Position numbers and translations under genes: made by a program
Assembly: GCA_902796035.1 (NCBI GenBank)
Contig: CADBNR010000021.1
Span: 1-60,108, forward strand
Direction of reading: 5' to 3'
DNA from: an uncultured Bacteroidales bacterium
Lineage (GTDB): Bacteria > Bacteroidota > Bacteroidia > Bacteroidales > Muribaculaceae
Length of the DNA: 60,108 nucleotides
Notes under the pieces: generated by a model
Told to the model about the DNA's origin: nothing
Databases searched by the model: none
The model's input: the letters and a program-made list of their open reading frames with translations, nothing else
Shown here: positions 35,526-43,882 of the stretch, piece after piece
Numbering within the stretch: the stretch's first letter is position 1
Layout of the letters: each line of letters begins with the position of its first letter

Positions 35526-36813
35526 AATTATAGCGGGCGTATATCTCGTTGCCTAACTTCTTTGCCTTGTCTATGTCGGCCTTGTTGTCGGGATTGACGC
35601 CATACTTGGACAGAGGAGGCACCACAACCTTTGTTCCCGGACGTATGCGGTCCGGATGGCCAAGGATTTTTTCATTTTCCTTGTAGATATATGGCCACAG
35701 GTGATAATTGCCGTAATGGTCCTTGGCCATAGTTGTCAGGTATCGGGTCTTTGTTATAGTGTCATACACTTTCTTGTCGGACGGCTGAGTAGGAACTGTC
35801 GGTTCGGCTTCAGGCTCCGGAGCCGATTGCTCCAATATCTGCTCCTTGCCGACAGGCTCGGCTTCGGCTTTTGATTCATCAGGCACTCCTTCCGGGACAT
35901 GAGTCGTAGCATTATTTACTGTTATGGCCTCGGACGCAGGCTTGGGTTTGGCCTCGGCCATACGCTCGGTAGAAAGCACACCATACTGGCACAGTGTCCA
36001 TACCGCAACAAACGCAATCAGACAGGCGGCAGCGAATCCAACTAAGAAGCCCGGCCAAAAGCGTTTCTTTGGAATGGCTGGAATTTCAGAGTCTTCAGAA
36101 ATATCAGGATCTTCAGAGTCCTTAAGGTCCTTAAGGTCCTTAAGGTCCTTAGGGTCCTTAAAGTCCTTAGGGTCTTTAGGGTCCTTAGGGTCCTTAGGGT
36201 CCTTAAGGTCCTTAAAGTCCTTAGGGTCTTTAGGGTCCTTAGGGTCGTCATCGGAATTGGGGGATTCTTCCGAAGCGGGTTGAATGGTTTCCGGCTGTTC
36301 CGGAATTGATTCGGCTGCGTATTCCTGCACCGACTCACGCTCAAGCTCAGCCTCTGCCATCACTTCCGGCTCCTCCAACTCATAGACGGTGCTTGCGAAC
36401 GGTACGTCGCAGACCGGTTCCGGTTCTGTTGATTCCGATTCCTCCAGCTCTGTGACTGCATCATCCGTAAGTTCAATGGTCTGAAACATGCTGAACGGTT
36501 CGTTCACAGTGGCCGAGAGTTCCTTGGACGCCATGTACACTATCTTGCGATGACCCGGTATCAACGTCTCCTCGCCGGTGTTGACGTTCACGCTCTTGCG
36601 GGCCTCGACCTCGATGCTCTTGAACACTCCCAATCCGGGGACCTTGACACTCTCTCCTTTCTCAAGCTCGCCGGCAATCAGGGCGAACAGTTCGCGCAGA
36701 AAATCTTCGGTCTGGCGTTTTGTGTCGCCGGTGCGTACCGACAGCCGTGCCGTCAGCCCCGCCAACGTCACTTTCTCACTATCTCGTTTGCGCTCTTCAA
36801 TATTCTCGCTCAT
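35524..36813 (-). CDS. HU-like DNA-binding domain / membrane span / LysM protein
   Basis: 429 aa with an unusual order. Residues ~15-110 are an HU/IHF-type DNA-binding domain (VTLAGLTARLSVRTGDTKRQ, GESVKVPGLGVFKSIEVE, ending SATVNEPF). An acidic linker follows, then 14 tripeptide units of the KD type (PKD, FKD, LKD; residues ~190-232, DNA 36117-36249), then KKRFWPGFLVGFAAACLIAFVAVW as one membrane span near 255-275. Residues ~345-400 form a LysM-like domain (YLTTMAKDHYGNYHLWPYIYKENE, IRPGTKVVVPPL). Positive residues just before the span place the HU part in the cytoplasm and LysM in the periplasm. It could tie the nucleoid to peptidoglycan; that is inference. ATG 36813 overlaps the stop of the upstream HU gene (ATGA), so an apparent longer N-terminus is spurious. 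Confidence 0.85.
   Translation of the reverse strand: MSENIEERKRDSEKVTLAGLTARLSVRTGDTKRQTEDFLRELFALIAGELEKGESVKVPGLGVFKSIEVEARKSVNVNTGEETLIPGHRKIVYMASKELSATVNEPFSMFQTIELTDDAVTELEESESTEPEPVCDVPFASTVYELEEPEVMAEAELERESVQEYAAESIPEQPETIQPASEESPNSDDDPKDPKDPKDFKDLKDPKDPKDPKDPKDFKDPKDLKDLKDLKDSEDPDISEDSEIPAIPKKRFWPGFLVGFAAACLIAFVAVWTLCQYGVLSTERMAEAKPKPASEAITVNNATTHVPEGVPDESKAEAEPVGKEQILEQSAPEPEAEPTVPTQPSDKKVYDTITKTRYLTTMAKDHYGNYHLWPYIYKENEKILGHPDRIRPGTKVVVPPLSKYGVNPDNKADIDKAKKLGNEIYARYN
36117..36249 (-). repeat. Period-9 tandem repeat coding the KD tripeptides
   Basis: About 14 units of 9 bp, plus strand TCCTTAAGG, TCCTTAGGG, TCCTTAAAG or TCTTTAGGG. The most frequent unit equals the 9-mer in the intergenic hairpin at 20711-20746. 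Length change by whole units keeps the reading frame. Confidence 0.9.
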
Positions 36814-37088
36814 GATTGACGTACCTTGAGTTTTAGCATTGTGGAGGGTCGGAATGTAACCGACAATTTCGGGGGTATCAATATGCGTCGGCCTGTGGAG
36901 GGATGCATCGTGATGCGTTCCATCCGTTTCTTGGGTTCGAACGATCCGAACGAGGGCACGGCCACGCTGTCGCCTTCGGCCAGCACCTCGCCGATCACTC
37001 CGGCAAGCTGCTCGCACAGCAGCGTCACATCCTGCGGCTCCCGCTCAAGGCGTCGACCTAATTCTTCCGTCAGTTGTTTTGCGTCCAT
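36810..37088 (-). CDS. HU/IHF-type DNA-binding protein
   Basis: A 92-aa HU-fold protein: MDAKQLTEELGRRLEREPQDVTLLCEQLAGVIGEVLAEGDSVAVPSFGSFEPKKRMER, then ILIPPKLSVTFRPSTMLKLKV. The G-FGSFE turn and the C-terminal strand RPST are HU hallmarks. ATG 37088 gives the normal length; two upstream in-frame ATGs would add residues without pattern. It overlaps the HU-membrane-LysM gene by 4 bp, so the two are coupled and may dimerise. A canonical promoter lies 64 bp upstream. Confidence 0.88.
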   Translation of the reverse strand: MDAKQLTEELGRRLEREPQDVTLLCEQLAGVIGEVLAEGDSVAVPSFGSFEPKKRMERITMHPSTGRRILIPPKLSVTFRPSTMLKLKVRQS

Positions 37089-37151
37089 ATTATAATACAT
37101 ATACCCTGTCAATCATGGCTCCGGACATGGTGCGGATTCGGGTATTGACTA

Positions 37152-37183
37152 CAAAGTTAATCGTTTGTCGCCAATTACACAAA
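37152..37183 (-). promoter_or_regulatory. -33/-7 promoter of the HU operon
   Basis: Minus strand TTTG (37183-37180), 20 nt, TAACTTTG (37159-37152): a perfect Bacteroidota promoter about 64 bp ahead of the HU ATG. Confidence 0.75.
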
Positions 37184-37204
37184 CCCATGACCTCGAAACT
37201 GCAT

Positions 37205-37255
37205 GAAAAAAATATCAGGCTCCGTATCGCACTTAATGCGGAACGGAGCCTGATA
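37205..37255 (-). terminator. Terminator of the ndk-M23 unit
   Basis: TATCAGGCTCCGT (37213-37225) pairs with ACGGAGCCTGATA (37243-37255), 13 bp, followed on the minus strand by seven T (37212-37206). It lies 54 bp past the M23 stop. Confidence 0.85.
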
Positions 37256-37308
37256 ATCGGGGACGAAACTAATCGACCCTCTTTATAACATCTTCTAAAA
37301 TCAACTTC

Positions 37309-38253
37309 TTACTTCAGTTTCAGCACCTGGCCGGCCTGAATCTTGTCGACGTGGCTCAGTTTGTTGAGTCGCCTCAGTGTCGTGGCCGACATACCGTAGG
37401 AACGGGCTATCGACGACAGTGTGTCACCGCGCTTAACCGTGTATGTGCTCTGGGTGTTGGATGCTGCATGATAGCTGTTGCCGTCTGTCTTGGCCAGCGC
37501 ATTGCGCTTGGGAGCGTAGTTACGGGGCTGGGTGTACGTCTTCTTGCTGAATGTATATGTGTCGGTATGGGTGGTGCGGTTGGCAAAATCGAAAATTGCC
37601 GATGGATTGATGGCATAACCCATGTAACGCGTCTCGAAATGCAGGTGCGGGCCTGTGCTTCGTCCTGTGTTGCCACCCAGGGCTATGGGCTGTCCGGCCC
37701 TTACGGTCTGTTCAGGTTTCACCAGCGCTTTGGTTAGATGGCCGTAAATGGACTCCAGTCCGTTGGGGTGACGAAGAATCACATAGTTGCCGTAACCCTT
37801 GGCCTCGTAGTTGGTGAGACGCACCTTGCCGTCGAACGCGGCATAGATGGTGTCACGCATCTTGATACCCATGTCGATGCCCTTGTGCATACGGCCGAAC
37901 TTGGCGCGATAGCCATAGTTGGACGTGATGCGGATGTTCTTGACAGGCATGTGATAGCCTGTTACATCTATAACCTGCTGGTTGGGCACGTCCTTCTCCT
38001 GGAAAGGATTCACACGTTTTGAGTTCCAGCCTTCGGTATAGATGTCGATCTCAGGCTCCAGATCCTCGATCAGGTCGATGAACGTGTTTTGTTCTATCAA
38101 CTTAATCTGATCGGAACTTTTGGTCTGCGAGGCCAGCAGCTGCTTGTGCATCTGCGAGTGCGGGTTCTTCGAGCGTACGTTCTGAGCCTGCGCTCCCATA
38201 CACGCCATGGCTACAAGTAACGTTCCGCTTAATATCTTCCTTATCTGTATCAT
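37309..38253 (-). CDS. Secreted M23 endopeptidase with C-terminal LysM
   Basis: 314 aa with a signal peptide (ILSGTLLVAMACMGAQA, then Q). The catalytic LytM/M23 domain spans ~100-220: MHKGIDMG gives the first zinc ligands (H and D) and TGPHLHFETR the last (HxH). A C-terminal LysM (YTVKRGDTLSSIARSYGMSATTLRRLNKLSHVDKIQAGQVLKLK) anchors it to peptidoglycan. M23 enzymes cut peptide cross-bridges or act as activators when degenerate; the metal ligands here look intact, so it is likely an active DD-endopeptidase of cell-wall remodelling. It follows ndk by 31 bp and ends at a strong terminator. Confidence 0.92.
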   Translation of the reverse strand: MIQIRKILSGTLLVAMACMGAQAQNVRSKNPHSQMHKQLLASQTKSSDQIKLIEQNTFIDLIEDLEPEIDIYTEGWNSKRVNPFQEKDVPNQQVIDVTGYHMPVKNIRITSNYGYRAKFGRMHKGIDMGIKMRDTIYAAFDGKVRLTNYEAKGYGNYVILRHPNGLESIYGHLTKALVKPEQTVRAGQPIALGGNTGRSTGPHLHFETRYMGYAINPSAIFDFANRTTHTDTYTFSKKTYTQPRNYAPKRNALAKTDGNSYHAASNTQSTYTVKRGDTLSSIARSYGMSATTLRRLNKLSHVDKIQAGQVLKLK

Positions 38254-38284
38254 AATTCAGGTTTCGCCGATTCGGATGCCTTCT

Positions 38285-38746
38285 TTAGAGTTCTTCCGGG
38301 CCGTATATATATTTAAGTGTGGCCGGCTGATAGTCGAACACTTCTTCGGGCTTGAAGAAACGTGCTATCTCTATCTTGGCGTTTTCTACCGAATCGGATG
38401 CATGTATTATATTGAGAGATCCGCTCATGCTCAGATCTCCGCGGATAGTGCCCGGCGCTGCCTTGCGGCCGTTGGTCACGCCTGTCATCTCGCGGAACAC
38501 GGATACGATCTCTACGCCCTGCAGACACATCACGATTACGGGACATGCCGTCATCGACGCAACGATGTCGGGAAAGAAGGGCTTGTCTACCAGATGTGCG
38601 TAATGCTCGCGCAGTATCTTTTCATCCAGCTGCATCATCTTTATTCCACATATCGTAAGACCACGCTTCTCTATGCGGCTTATAACTTCTCCTACCAGAT
38701 TACGCTCGATGCATCCGGGCTTCAGAATTACCAATGTACGCTCCAC
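38285..38746 (-). CDS. ndk: Nucleoside diphosphate kinase
   Basis: 153 aa, the usual Ndk length in Bacteroidales, from GTG at 38746 (VERTLVILKPGCIERN, first residue Met). The catalytic histidine sits in GSLNIIHASDS; KPG, GVTNGRKAAPGTIRG and FFKPEEV are family blocks. Ndk balances NTP pools via a phosphohistidine. I rejected the TTG at 38788 because the predicted promoter (-7 at 38786-38793) would place the transcript start downstream of it. First gene of ndk-M23. Confidence 0.93.
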   Translation of the reverse strand: MERTLVILKPGCIERNLVGEVISRIEKRGLTICGIKMMQLDEKILREHYAHLVDKPFFPDIVASMTACPVIVMCLQGVEIVSVFREMTGVTNGRKAAPGTIRGDLSMSGSLNIIHASDSVENAKIEIARFFKPEEVFDYQPATLKYIYGPEEL

Positions 38747-38785
38747 GCTTTTAACCAATTTTAAGATTTCGATCTCTCTGTTTCT

Positions 38786-38818
38786 CAAAGGTAAAACTAT
38801 TTCTCCGAAAAAACCAAA
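38786..38818 (-). promoter_or_regulatory. -33/-7 promoter of ndk
   Basis: Minus strand TTTG (38818-38815), 21 nt, TACCTTTG (38793-38786). The start site near 38779 settles the ndk start codon as GTG 38746. Confidence 0.7.
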
Positions 38819-39229
38819 CGTTTTAATATTTTTTTTTCAAAATATAATTATCCATAAGTGTATTTTTACACCCAAGTACCAATAATTTAGCGGATTAACC
38901 CCAAAATATGTTTTACAGCATATTTTTGAACATTTTGCACTGATCGCAAATTGTGTGCAAAAATATAATTACTGAATTGTAAACAAATGTTAACTCTTTG
39001 TAACATGCCCATTCTCACCATTTTCAACTCCTGCTTTCGTCAATTATGCATTTTCATGGTCATATTTGTACATTCTCAAACTGTATAACCACACACAACA
39101 GTAAACGGTTGTTTCCGGTCCCGAACCATATAGGTCGGGACATTGTATTATATAGAGGAGCGTGAGTACGTTCTCTCTGTATTTATCTCCGCTATAAACT
39201 GAAAATATCCACTATAAACCATATAGGAT
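38819..39229. other. AT-rich divergent intergenic region with several inverted repeats
   Basis: No gene seen. Inverted repeats: AAAATATG...CATATTTT (38903-38926), TTTTGCAC...GTGCAAAA (38933-38962), and TCCCGAACC...GGTCGGGA (39119-39140, one bulge) in the mscS leader. A near -7 box CATATTTG lies at 39061-39068. Confidence 0.5.
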
Positions 39230-40786
39230 ATGACTTTAACGACCAATATTGCCGAGGCAACCGATAAGATGCCGACTCTACATATTGCAGAGACGGTCAC
39301 GGAGCAAAGCACTTACGCCGTGGCCAGACTATTGATGAGCCTTTCATCATGGCTGATCAAGACATTGCATCTGCCCAAAACCGACGATGTCTTCGTCGTG
39401 GTATATGCACTGGTAGTCTTCGCCGTGGCATTTGCGGCAGGATGGGTTGTGAAGACTATATGCGTATTCATACTGAGACATATAAGTTTCAAAAATAAAT
39501 TATCCCTGTATGATATTCTGGTCGGGAAGCACTTCTTCATCAAATTGTGCAATGTGATTCCTCCGTTATTGTTCGTGATTCTCATACAGTTCACTCTTTA
39601 TACTCATGTCACCCTGGCCTCATGGCTTACCCGCGTGTCGTGGGTGTATATGTCCATTGTACTGGCCCGGTCGCTATGCACTCTGGCCGACGGCATCTGG
39701 GAACATATCGACATGAACGAAAACAAAAAGAGGCTGCCGCTTCACGGAATAGTGCAGATTATCAAGATAATTCTGTGGCTTATAACCATCATAATCTGCT
39801 GCGCCGTTCTCGTCAATAAGTCGCCGGCATCACTGTTGGCAGGTATCGGAGCCTTCGCCGCGGTGCTGATGCTGATATTCAAGGACTCTATCCTTGGTGT
39901 GGTGGCCGGGGTGCAATTAGCCCAGAACGACTCACTGCATGTGGGCGACTGGATAGTGGTGCCTAACAGCAATGCCAACGGCACCGTGACCGAAGTATCA
40001 CTGACAGCCGTCAAGGTCACCAACTGGGATCTGACCGTCACCACGGTGGCGCCATACACGTTGATCACCAACGGATTCACTAACTACCGCAACATGCAGC
40101 TGTCCGACACGCGCCGCATCCAGCGGTCGTATATGATAGACGCCGACTCAGTGGTAGAGACCACCGATGAGATGCTTAAGGAGTTCCGTCAAATTCCTCT
40201 TATGAGCGAATGGATAGACGGCAAGCTGAAACAGAAAGCCGCCGGCAAGGAATATGACGTAAACAATCCCGACGGCCTGGTGGACGGGACAATAGACACC
40301 AATTTAGGCATATTCCGCGCCTACATCCGTATGTATCTGGCCAACAACAGCGACATATCCCAGACCAGCACGTGCTTCGTGACCACACTTGCACAGACAT
40401 CCGCCGGGATTCCACTGCAGGTTTACTGCTTCACCTCCACATCCTCCTGGCTGCCTTACGAGGGCATCATGGCGTCTGTATTCGAGCACTTAGCCGTGAT
40501 GATGCACCGGTTCCACCTATACACCTTCGAGAATCCGTCCGGCCGTGACACCATTGTGGACGGCTATCTGAGTCCGGGCAAGAATCCGGAATTCGTGACC
40601 GGCATGCCCTACCCTTTCTTCCGAAATACAAGCACGCCTATGAATCCCGGCATCCCTCCGGCCGGACTGTATGCACAGACGGCACAAAACAACAACGGCC
40701 CCGTGCAACAGCCTTCAAAGGTTTGGGGCGAGCCTGAGCCGAAGTCGGAGTCAAAACCGGAGTCAAAACCGAGCCAACAGAGCTGA
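39230..40786 (+). CDS. MscS-type mechanosensitive channel (YbdG-like)
   Basis: 518 aa. Several N-terminal membrane spans (FVVVYALVVFAVAFAAGWVV, IIKIILWLITIIICCAVLV) lead to the pore-lining helix and beta domain: SPASLLAGIGAFAAVLMLIFKDSILGVVAGVQLAQNDSLHVGDWIVVP, which matches the YbdG/MscM branch more closely than MscS itself. It releases solutes on membrane tension. The C-terminal ~80 residues (SGRDTIVDGYLSPG to KPSQQS) are low-complexity, with a lys/glu/pro/ser tail. Its stop lies 8 bp from the convergent kdsA stop, inside the self-complementary AGCTGATCAGCT. Confidence 0.88.
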   Translation: MTLTTNIAEATDKMPTLHIAETVTEQSTYAVARLLMSLSSWLIKTLHLPKTDDVFVVVYALVVFAVAFAAGWVVKTICVFILRHISFKNKLSLYDILVGKHFFIKLCNVIPPLLFVILIQFTLYTHVTLASWLTRVSWVYMSIVLARSLCTLADGIWEHIDMNENKKRLPLHGIVQIIKIILWLITIIICCAVLVNKSPASLLAGIGAFAAVLMLIFKDSILGVVAGVQLAQNDSLHVGDWIVVPNSNANGTVTEVSLTAVKVTNWDLTVTTVAPYTLITNGFTNYRNMQLSDTRRIQRSYMIDADSVVETTDEMLKEFRQIPLMSEWIDGKLKQKAAGKEYDVNNPDGLVDGTIDTNLGIFRAYIRMYLANNSDISQTSTCFVTTLAQTSAGIPLQVYCFTSTSSWLPYEGIMASVFEHLAVMMHRFHLYTFENPSGRDTIVDGYLSPGKNPEFVTGMPYPFFRNTSTPMNPGIPPAGLYAQTAQNNNGPVQQPSKVWGEPEPKSESKPESKPSQQS

Positions 40787-40794
40787 TCAGCTGA

Positions 40795-41616
40795 TCAGCT
40801 GATCTCGTTGACCGCGATGCGCAATACGGTCAGTTTCCGCAGCATATCCTCTACCTCACCGAGCGGAAGCATATTCGCGCCGTCGCTTTTGGCCACGGCC
40901 GGATTCTGATGCGTCTCCATGAAGATTCCGTCACAACCCGCTGCTATGGCCGATCTCGCTATGGTCCCTATCAGTTCGGGCTTTCCCCCTGTCACGCCCT
41001 CGGCGCGGTTGGGCTGCTGAAGGGAATGCGTTATGTCCATGATAACGGGACATCCGCATGAGCGTTTCATTTCAGGTATGCCACGCATATCTACTACAAG
41101 GTCGCCATAGCCGAAGAATGTACCGCGATCGGTAACGGCGACCTCATTGTTGCCTGACTCTACTATTTTTGACACGGCGAACCTCATTGATTCCGGCGCT
41201 AAGAACTGTCCCTTCTTGATATTGACGAACTTGCCCGTCTTGGCAGCGGCTATCAGCAGGTCCGTCTGACGGCACAGGAAGGCGGGTATCTGAAGGATGT
41301 CGACATATTCGGCGGCCATCGCGGCCTCGGGTGCCGAATGGATGTCTGTCACAACCGGGATGCCGAACGTGTCGTGAACCTTGGCAAGTATCTTCAACGC
41401 CTTTTCATCACCGATGCCCTGGAACGAATCCAGACGGCTGCGGTTGGCCTTGCGGTAACTGCCTTTGAACAAGTATGGAATGTTTAGATCAGAGGTGATT
41501 TTAACCAGCTTTTCGGCTATGTCGAGGGCCATCTCCTCTCCCTCTATCACACATGGACCGGCCAACAGAAAGAAATTGCCGGTAGGGCTACTTTGCAAAT
41601 ATTCCGATATCTTCAT
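40795..41616 (-). CDS. kdsA: 2-dehydro-3-deoxyphosphooctonate aldolase (KDO-8-P synthase)
   Basis: 273 aa. KdsA condenses arabinose-5-P and PEP to KDO-8-P for LPS core. Family blocks: FKGSYRKANRSRLDSFQGIG, LQIPAFLCRQTDLL, KKGQFLAPES, and the C-terminal GGKPELIGTIARSAIAAGCDGIFMETHQNP. The segment AGPCVIEGE carries a cysteine where E. coli KdsA has Asn, which marks the metal-dependent class (as in Aquifex), an inference from known families. Last gene of nucleoside transporter-rsmE-kdsA, 12 bp after rsmE. Confidence 0.97.
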   Translation of the reverse strand: MKISEYLQSSPTGNFFLLAGPCVIEGEEMALDIAEKLVKITSDLNIPYLFKGSYRKANRSRLDSFQGIGDEKALKILAKVHDTFGIPVVTDIHSAPEAAMAAEYVDILQIPAFLCRQTDLLIAAAKTGKFVNIKKGQFLAPESMRFAVSKIVESGNNEVAVTDRGTFFGYGDLVVDMRGIPEMKRSCGCPVIMDITHSLQQPNRAEGVTGGKPELIGTIARSAIAAGCDGIFMETHQNPAVAKSDGANMLPLGEVEDMLRKLTVLRIAVNEIS

Positions 41617-41628
41617 TTTTCAGTATTC

Positions 41629-42339
41629 TTACATGTTGTTTATTACATGGAACGCGGCCGTGGCATAAAGCGCGGCTGTCTCGGTGCGCAACCGGCTCGT
41701 GCCGAATGTTACCGGCTGGAATCCGGCCTTGATGGCCTTCTCCACTTCCGCAAGGCTGAAATCGCCTTCCGGACCTATCATGACCACTACGTCGCTATCC
41801 TTAGTGCAGCACTGACCGAAGTCACGACGCTCCACCTCGGGCGAGCAGTATCCAAAGCACTTGAACTCCGGTTTATCGGCATGGGCCTTAATGAAATCCT
41901 TATAATCGACCGGGCCTGCGACCTTCGGCAAGCGGGCTTTGAGCGACTGCTTCATGGCCGACACGGCTATGCGTTCCAGTCGCTCCGTATTCATCTTCCG
42001 GCGTTCGGAATGCTCGCAACGCAACAGGACTATCTCATTTACGCCCATCTCCACAGCCTTCTCCACAAGCCATTCCATACGGTCGGCATTCTTTGTGGGC
42101 GCCACGGCCAAAATAAGATTACCGCGCCAGTTCTGAGGCTGATCCGTCCGTTCCAATACCTCTACAGCGGCATGCTTGGGATGCGCATTTGTTATGACGC
42201 AACGGTACACATGCCCCTCCCCGTCGACGGTCTCGATTTCGTCGCCCTCGCGCATGCGCAGCACGCGGCAACAGTGAGTGGACTCATCCTCGGGCAGGGT
42301 GCCTGTCTGCTCTATGCCGGGCGAATAAAAACGTATCAT
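41629..42339 (-). CDS. rsmE: 16S rRNA m3U1498 methyltransferase RsmE
   Basis: 236 aa. N-terminal PUA-like domain (THCCRVLRMREGDEIETVDGEGHVYRCVI) and a C-terminal SPOUT knot with the SAM loop MIGPEGDFSLAEVEKAIKAGF and TFGTSRLRTETAALYATAAF. RsmE methylates U1498 of 16S rRNA at N3. Middle gene of a three-gene unit, 6 bp after the nucleoside transporter and 12 bp before kdsA. Confidence 0.95.
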   Translation of the reverse strand: MIRFYSPGIEQTGTLPEDESTHCCRVLRMREGDEIETVDGEGHVYRCVITNAHPKHAAVEVLERTDQPQNWRGNLILAVAPTKNADRMEWLVEKAVEMGVNEIVLLRCEHSERRKMNTERLERIAVSAMKQSLKARLPKVAGPVDYKDFIKAHADKPEFKCFGYCSPEVERRDFGQCCTKDSDVVVMIGPEGDFSLAEVEKAIKAGFQPVTFGTSRLRTETAALYATAAFHVINNM

Positions 42340-42345
42340 TTCCGC

Positions 42346-43731
42346 TTAGATTTCGACCATCCCGCCGGCATCAGGATTACTTTCCTTCTTTTCATCCTCG
42401 GCTTCGTGCCTTTCTTCGGGTTTACGCTCCTTGAAGACTATCCAGAACAGCACGCCCACTATCAGAGCGTATGCGGCGAAAATCAGCCATGACTCATGCC
42501 AGCCGTCAAGCTGCTGCTGCAATGTAAGGCCAGTGGCGTTCACCAGCTTGTTCACCACCAGCTTACCTGCCAAGAACGTACCCAACGAGGCTCCGATGCC
42601 ATTGGTCATCAGCATGAACAGTCCCTGCGCGGCCGAACGCTGGTCGTGCGACGTGCGGCTATCGACATACAGGCCTCCGGAGACATTGAAGAAATCGAAT
42701 GCCACGCCGTAAACGATGCAGGAAAGGAGCAGCCAGATGAAGCCGGGGCAGTTCGTGTCGCCGATTCCGAAGAATCCGAAACGAAGCACCCACGCGAACA
42801 TGGCAATGAGCATAACCCCCTTTATGCCGAATTTACGCAGGCAGAAGGGTATCATAAGTATGCACAATGCCTCGGCACATTGCGAGATGGAAATCAGGAA
42901 CGTCGGGTTCTTGGCCCACCAGCCGTCCATGAATCCGTCGGCAAACTGCGGCAGTTCCGGATTGCTGAAGAAATTGATGAACGACGAGCCATAACTGTTG
43001 GTGATCTGCAGCGACACGCCCAGCAACATGCTGAAGATGAAGAATATGGCCATATCGCGGTATTTGAACAGCCTGAACGCCTTTAGACCGAGTGCATCGG
43101 ACAGCGATTTCTTCTCGCCGCTCTTGTCTATCGGGCAATTGGGCAACGTCAGGCAGTATGCCGCAAGAATGATGCTGAATATACCCGAGGTATAGAACTG
43201 TGCTGCCGAGAACTGGATGGCCTGACCACCCCAGGGCACGAAGTTGACAAACAGTTCGGCAAAAATGAAGCCGACAGTTCCGAACACACGAATCATCGGG
43301 AAATGCGTTACCGTATCAAGCTTATTCTGATTCAGCACATTGAAGGCGACTGAGTTGCTGAGTCCGATGGTAGGCATGAAGAATGCCACCGAGACCGTGT
43401 AAGCGGCAAACAGCGGACCGAACTCGAGAGTGCCGCTGGCGGCAAGTTGCGAGTTGGCTATCGCGCCTGTAACTATCATCATCACGCCGGCCAGAAGCTG
43501 ACACAACGCCAATGTACGCTGGGCCGGTATCCAACGGTCGGCTACGATGCCCATCAACGCGGGCATGATGATGGACACGAGGCCCTGTACGGTATAAAAC
43601 CAGAATACGTCTGCGCCGAGACCGTGATTGCCTAAAAACATACCCATCGATATCAGGTATGCGCCCCATACGGCGAACTCCATGAAGTTCATTACCGACA
43701 GGCGTGTCTTGATTTTTGCTGTATTTGTCAT
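42346..43731 (-). CDS. Nucleoside:H+ symporter family transporter (NupG-like MFS)
   Basis: 461 aa from ATG 43731 (MTNTAKIKTRLSVMNFMEFAVWGAYL); an upstream ATG at 43776 adds 15 residues lacking pattern. About 12 membrane spans in MFS layout, with VSAFFMPTIGLSNSVAFNVL-like and MGIVADRW segments characteristic of the nucleoside/H+ symporter family (NupG, XapB). It likely imports nucleosides across the inner membrane. The C-terminal tail is charged and cytoplasmic (KERKPEERHEAEDEKKESN). First gene of transporter-rsmE-kdsA, with a canonical promoter about 75 bp upstream. Confidence 0.87.
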   Translation of the reverse strand: MTNTAKIKTRLSVMNFMEFAVWGAYLISMGMFLGNHGLGADVFWFYTVQGLVSIIMPALMGIVADRWIPAQRTLALCQLLAGVMMIVTGAIANSQLAASGTLEFGPLFAAYTVSVAFFMPTIGLSNSVAFNVLNQNKLDTVTHFPMIRVFGTVGFIFAELFVNFVPWGGQAIQFSAAQFYTSGIFSIILAAYCLTLPNCPIDKSGEKKSLSDALGLKAFRLFKYRDMAIFFIFSMLLGVSLQITNSYGSSFINFFSNPELPQFADGFMDGWWAKNPTFLISISQCAEALCILMIPFCLRKFGIKGVMLIAMFAWVLRFGFFGIGDTNCPGFIWLLLSCIVYGVAFDFFNVSGGLYVDSRTSHDQRSAAQGLFMLMTNGIGASLGTFLAGKLVVNKLVNATGLTLQQQLDGWHESWLIFAAYALIVGVLFWIVFKERKPEERHEAEDEKKESNPDAGGMVEI

Positions 43732-43804
43732 TTCTTTATAATTTGCAGCTGTTGAGTTTTTCAAATATGCCGCCACAGATGTGGCCGCTCATGATTCCGA
43801 AAGG

Positions 43805-43835
43805 CAAATTTATAAAAAAATGATAACATGACAAA
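43805..43835 (-). promoter_or_regulatory. -33/-7 promoter of transporter-rsmE-kdsA
   Basis: Minus strand TTTG (43835-43832), 19 nt, TAAATTTG (43812-43805), about 75 bp ahead of the transporter ATG. Confidence 0.75.
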
Positions 43836-43882
43836 GTAATCGAAGCGGAATGCCCCGTACCGGTCACTATTTCAGTGGCGTT

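Noticed and set aside
38747-38788. TTG start of ndk at 38788
   Set aside because: The predicted promoter starts transcription near 38779, downstream of it, and GTG 38746 gives the usual Ndk length.
40781-40804. GCTGATCA repeats as a terminator
   Set aside because: A short self-complementary run without U tracts, lying across the convergent mscS and kdsA stops; structure is too weak to call.
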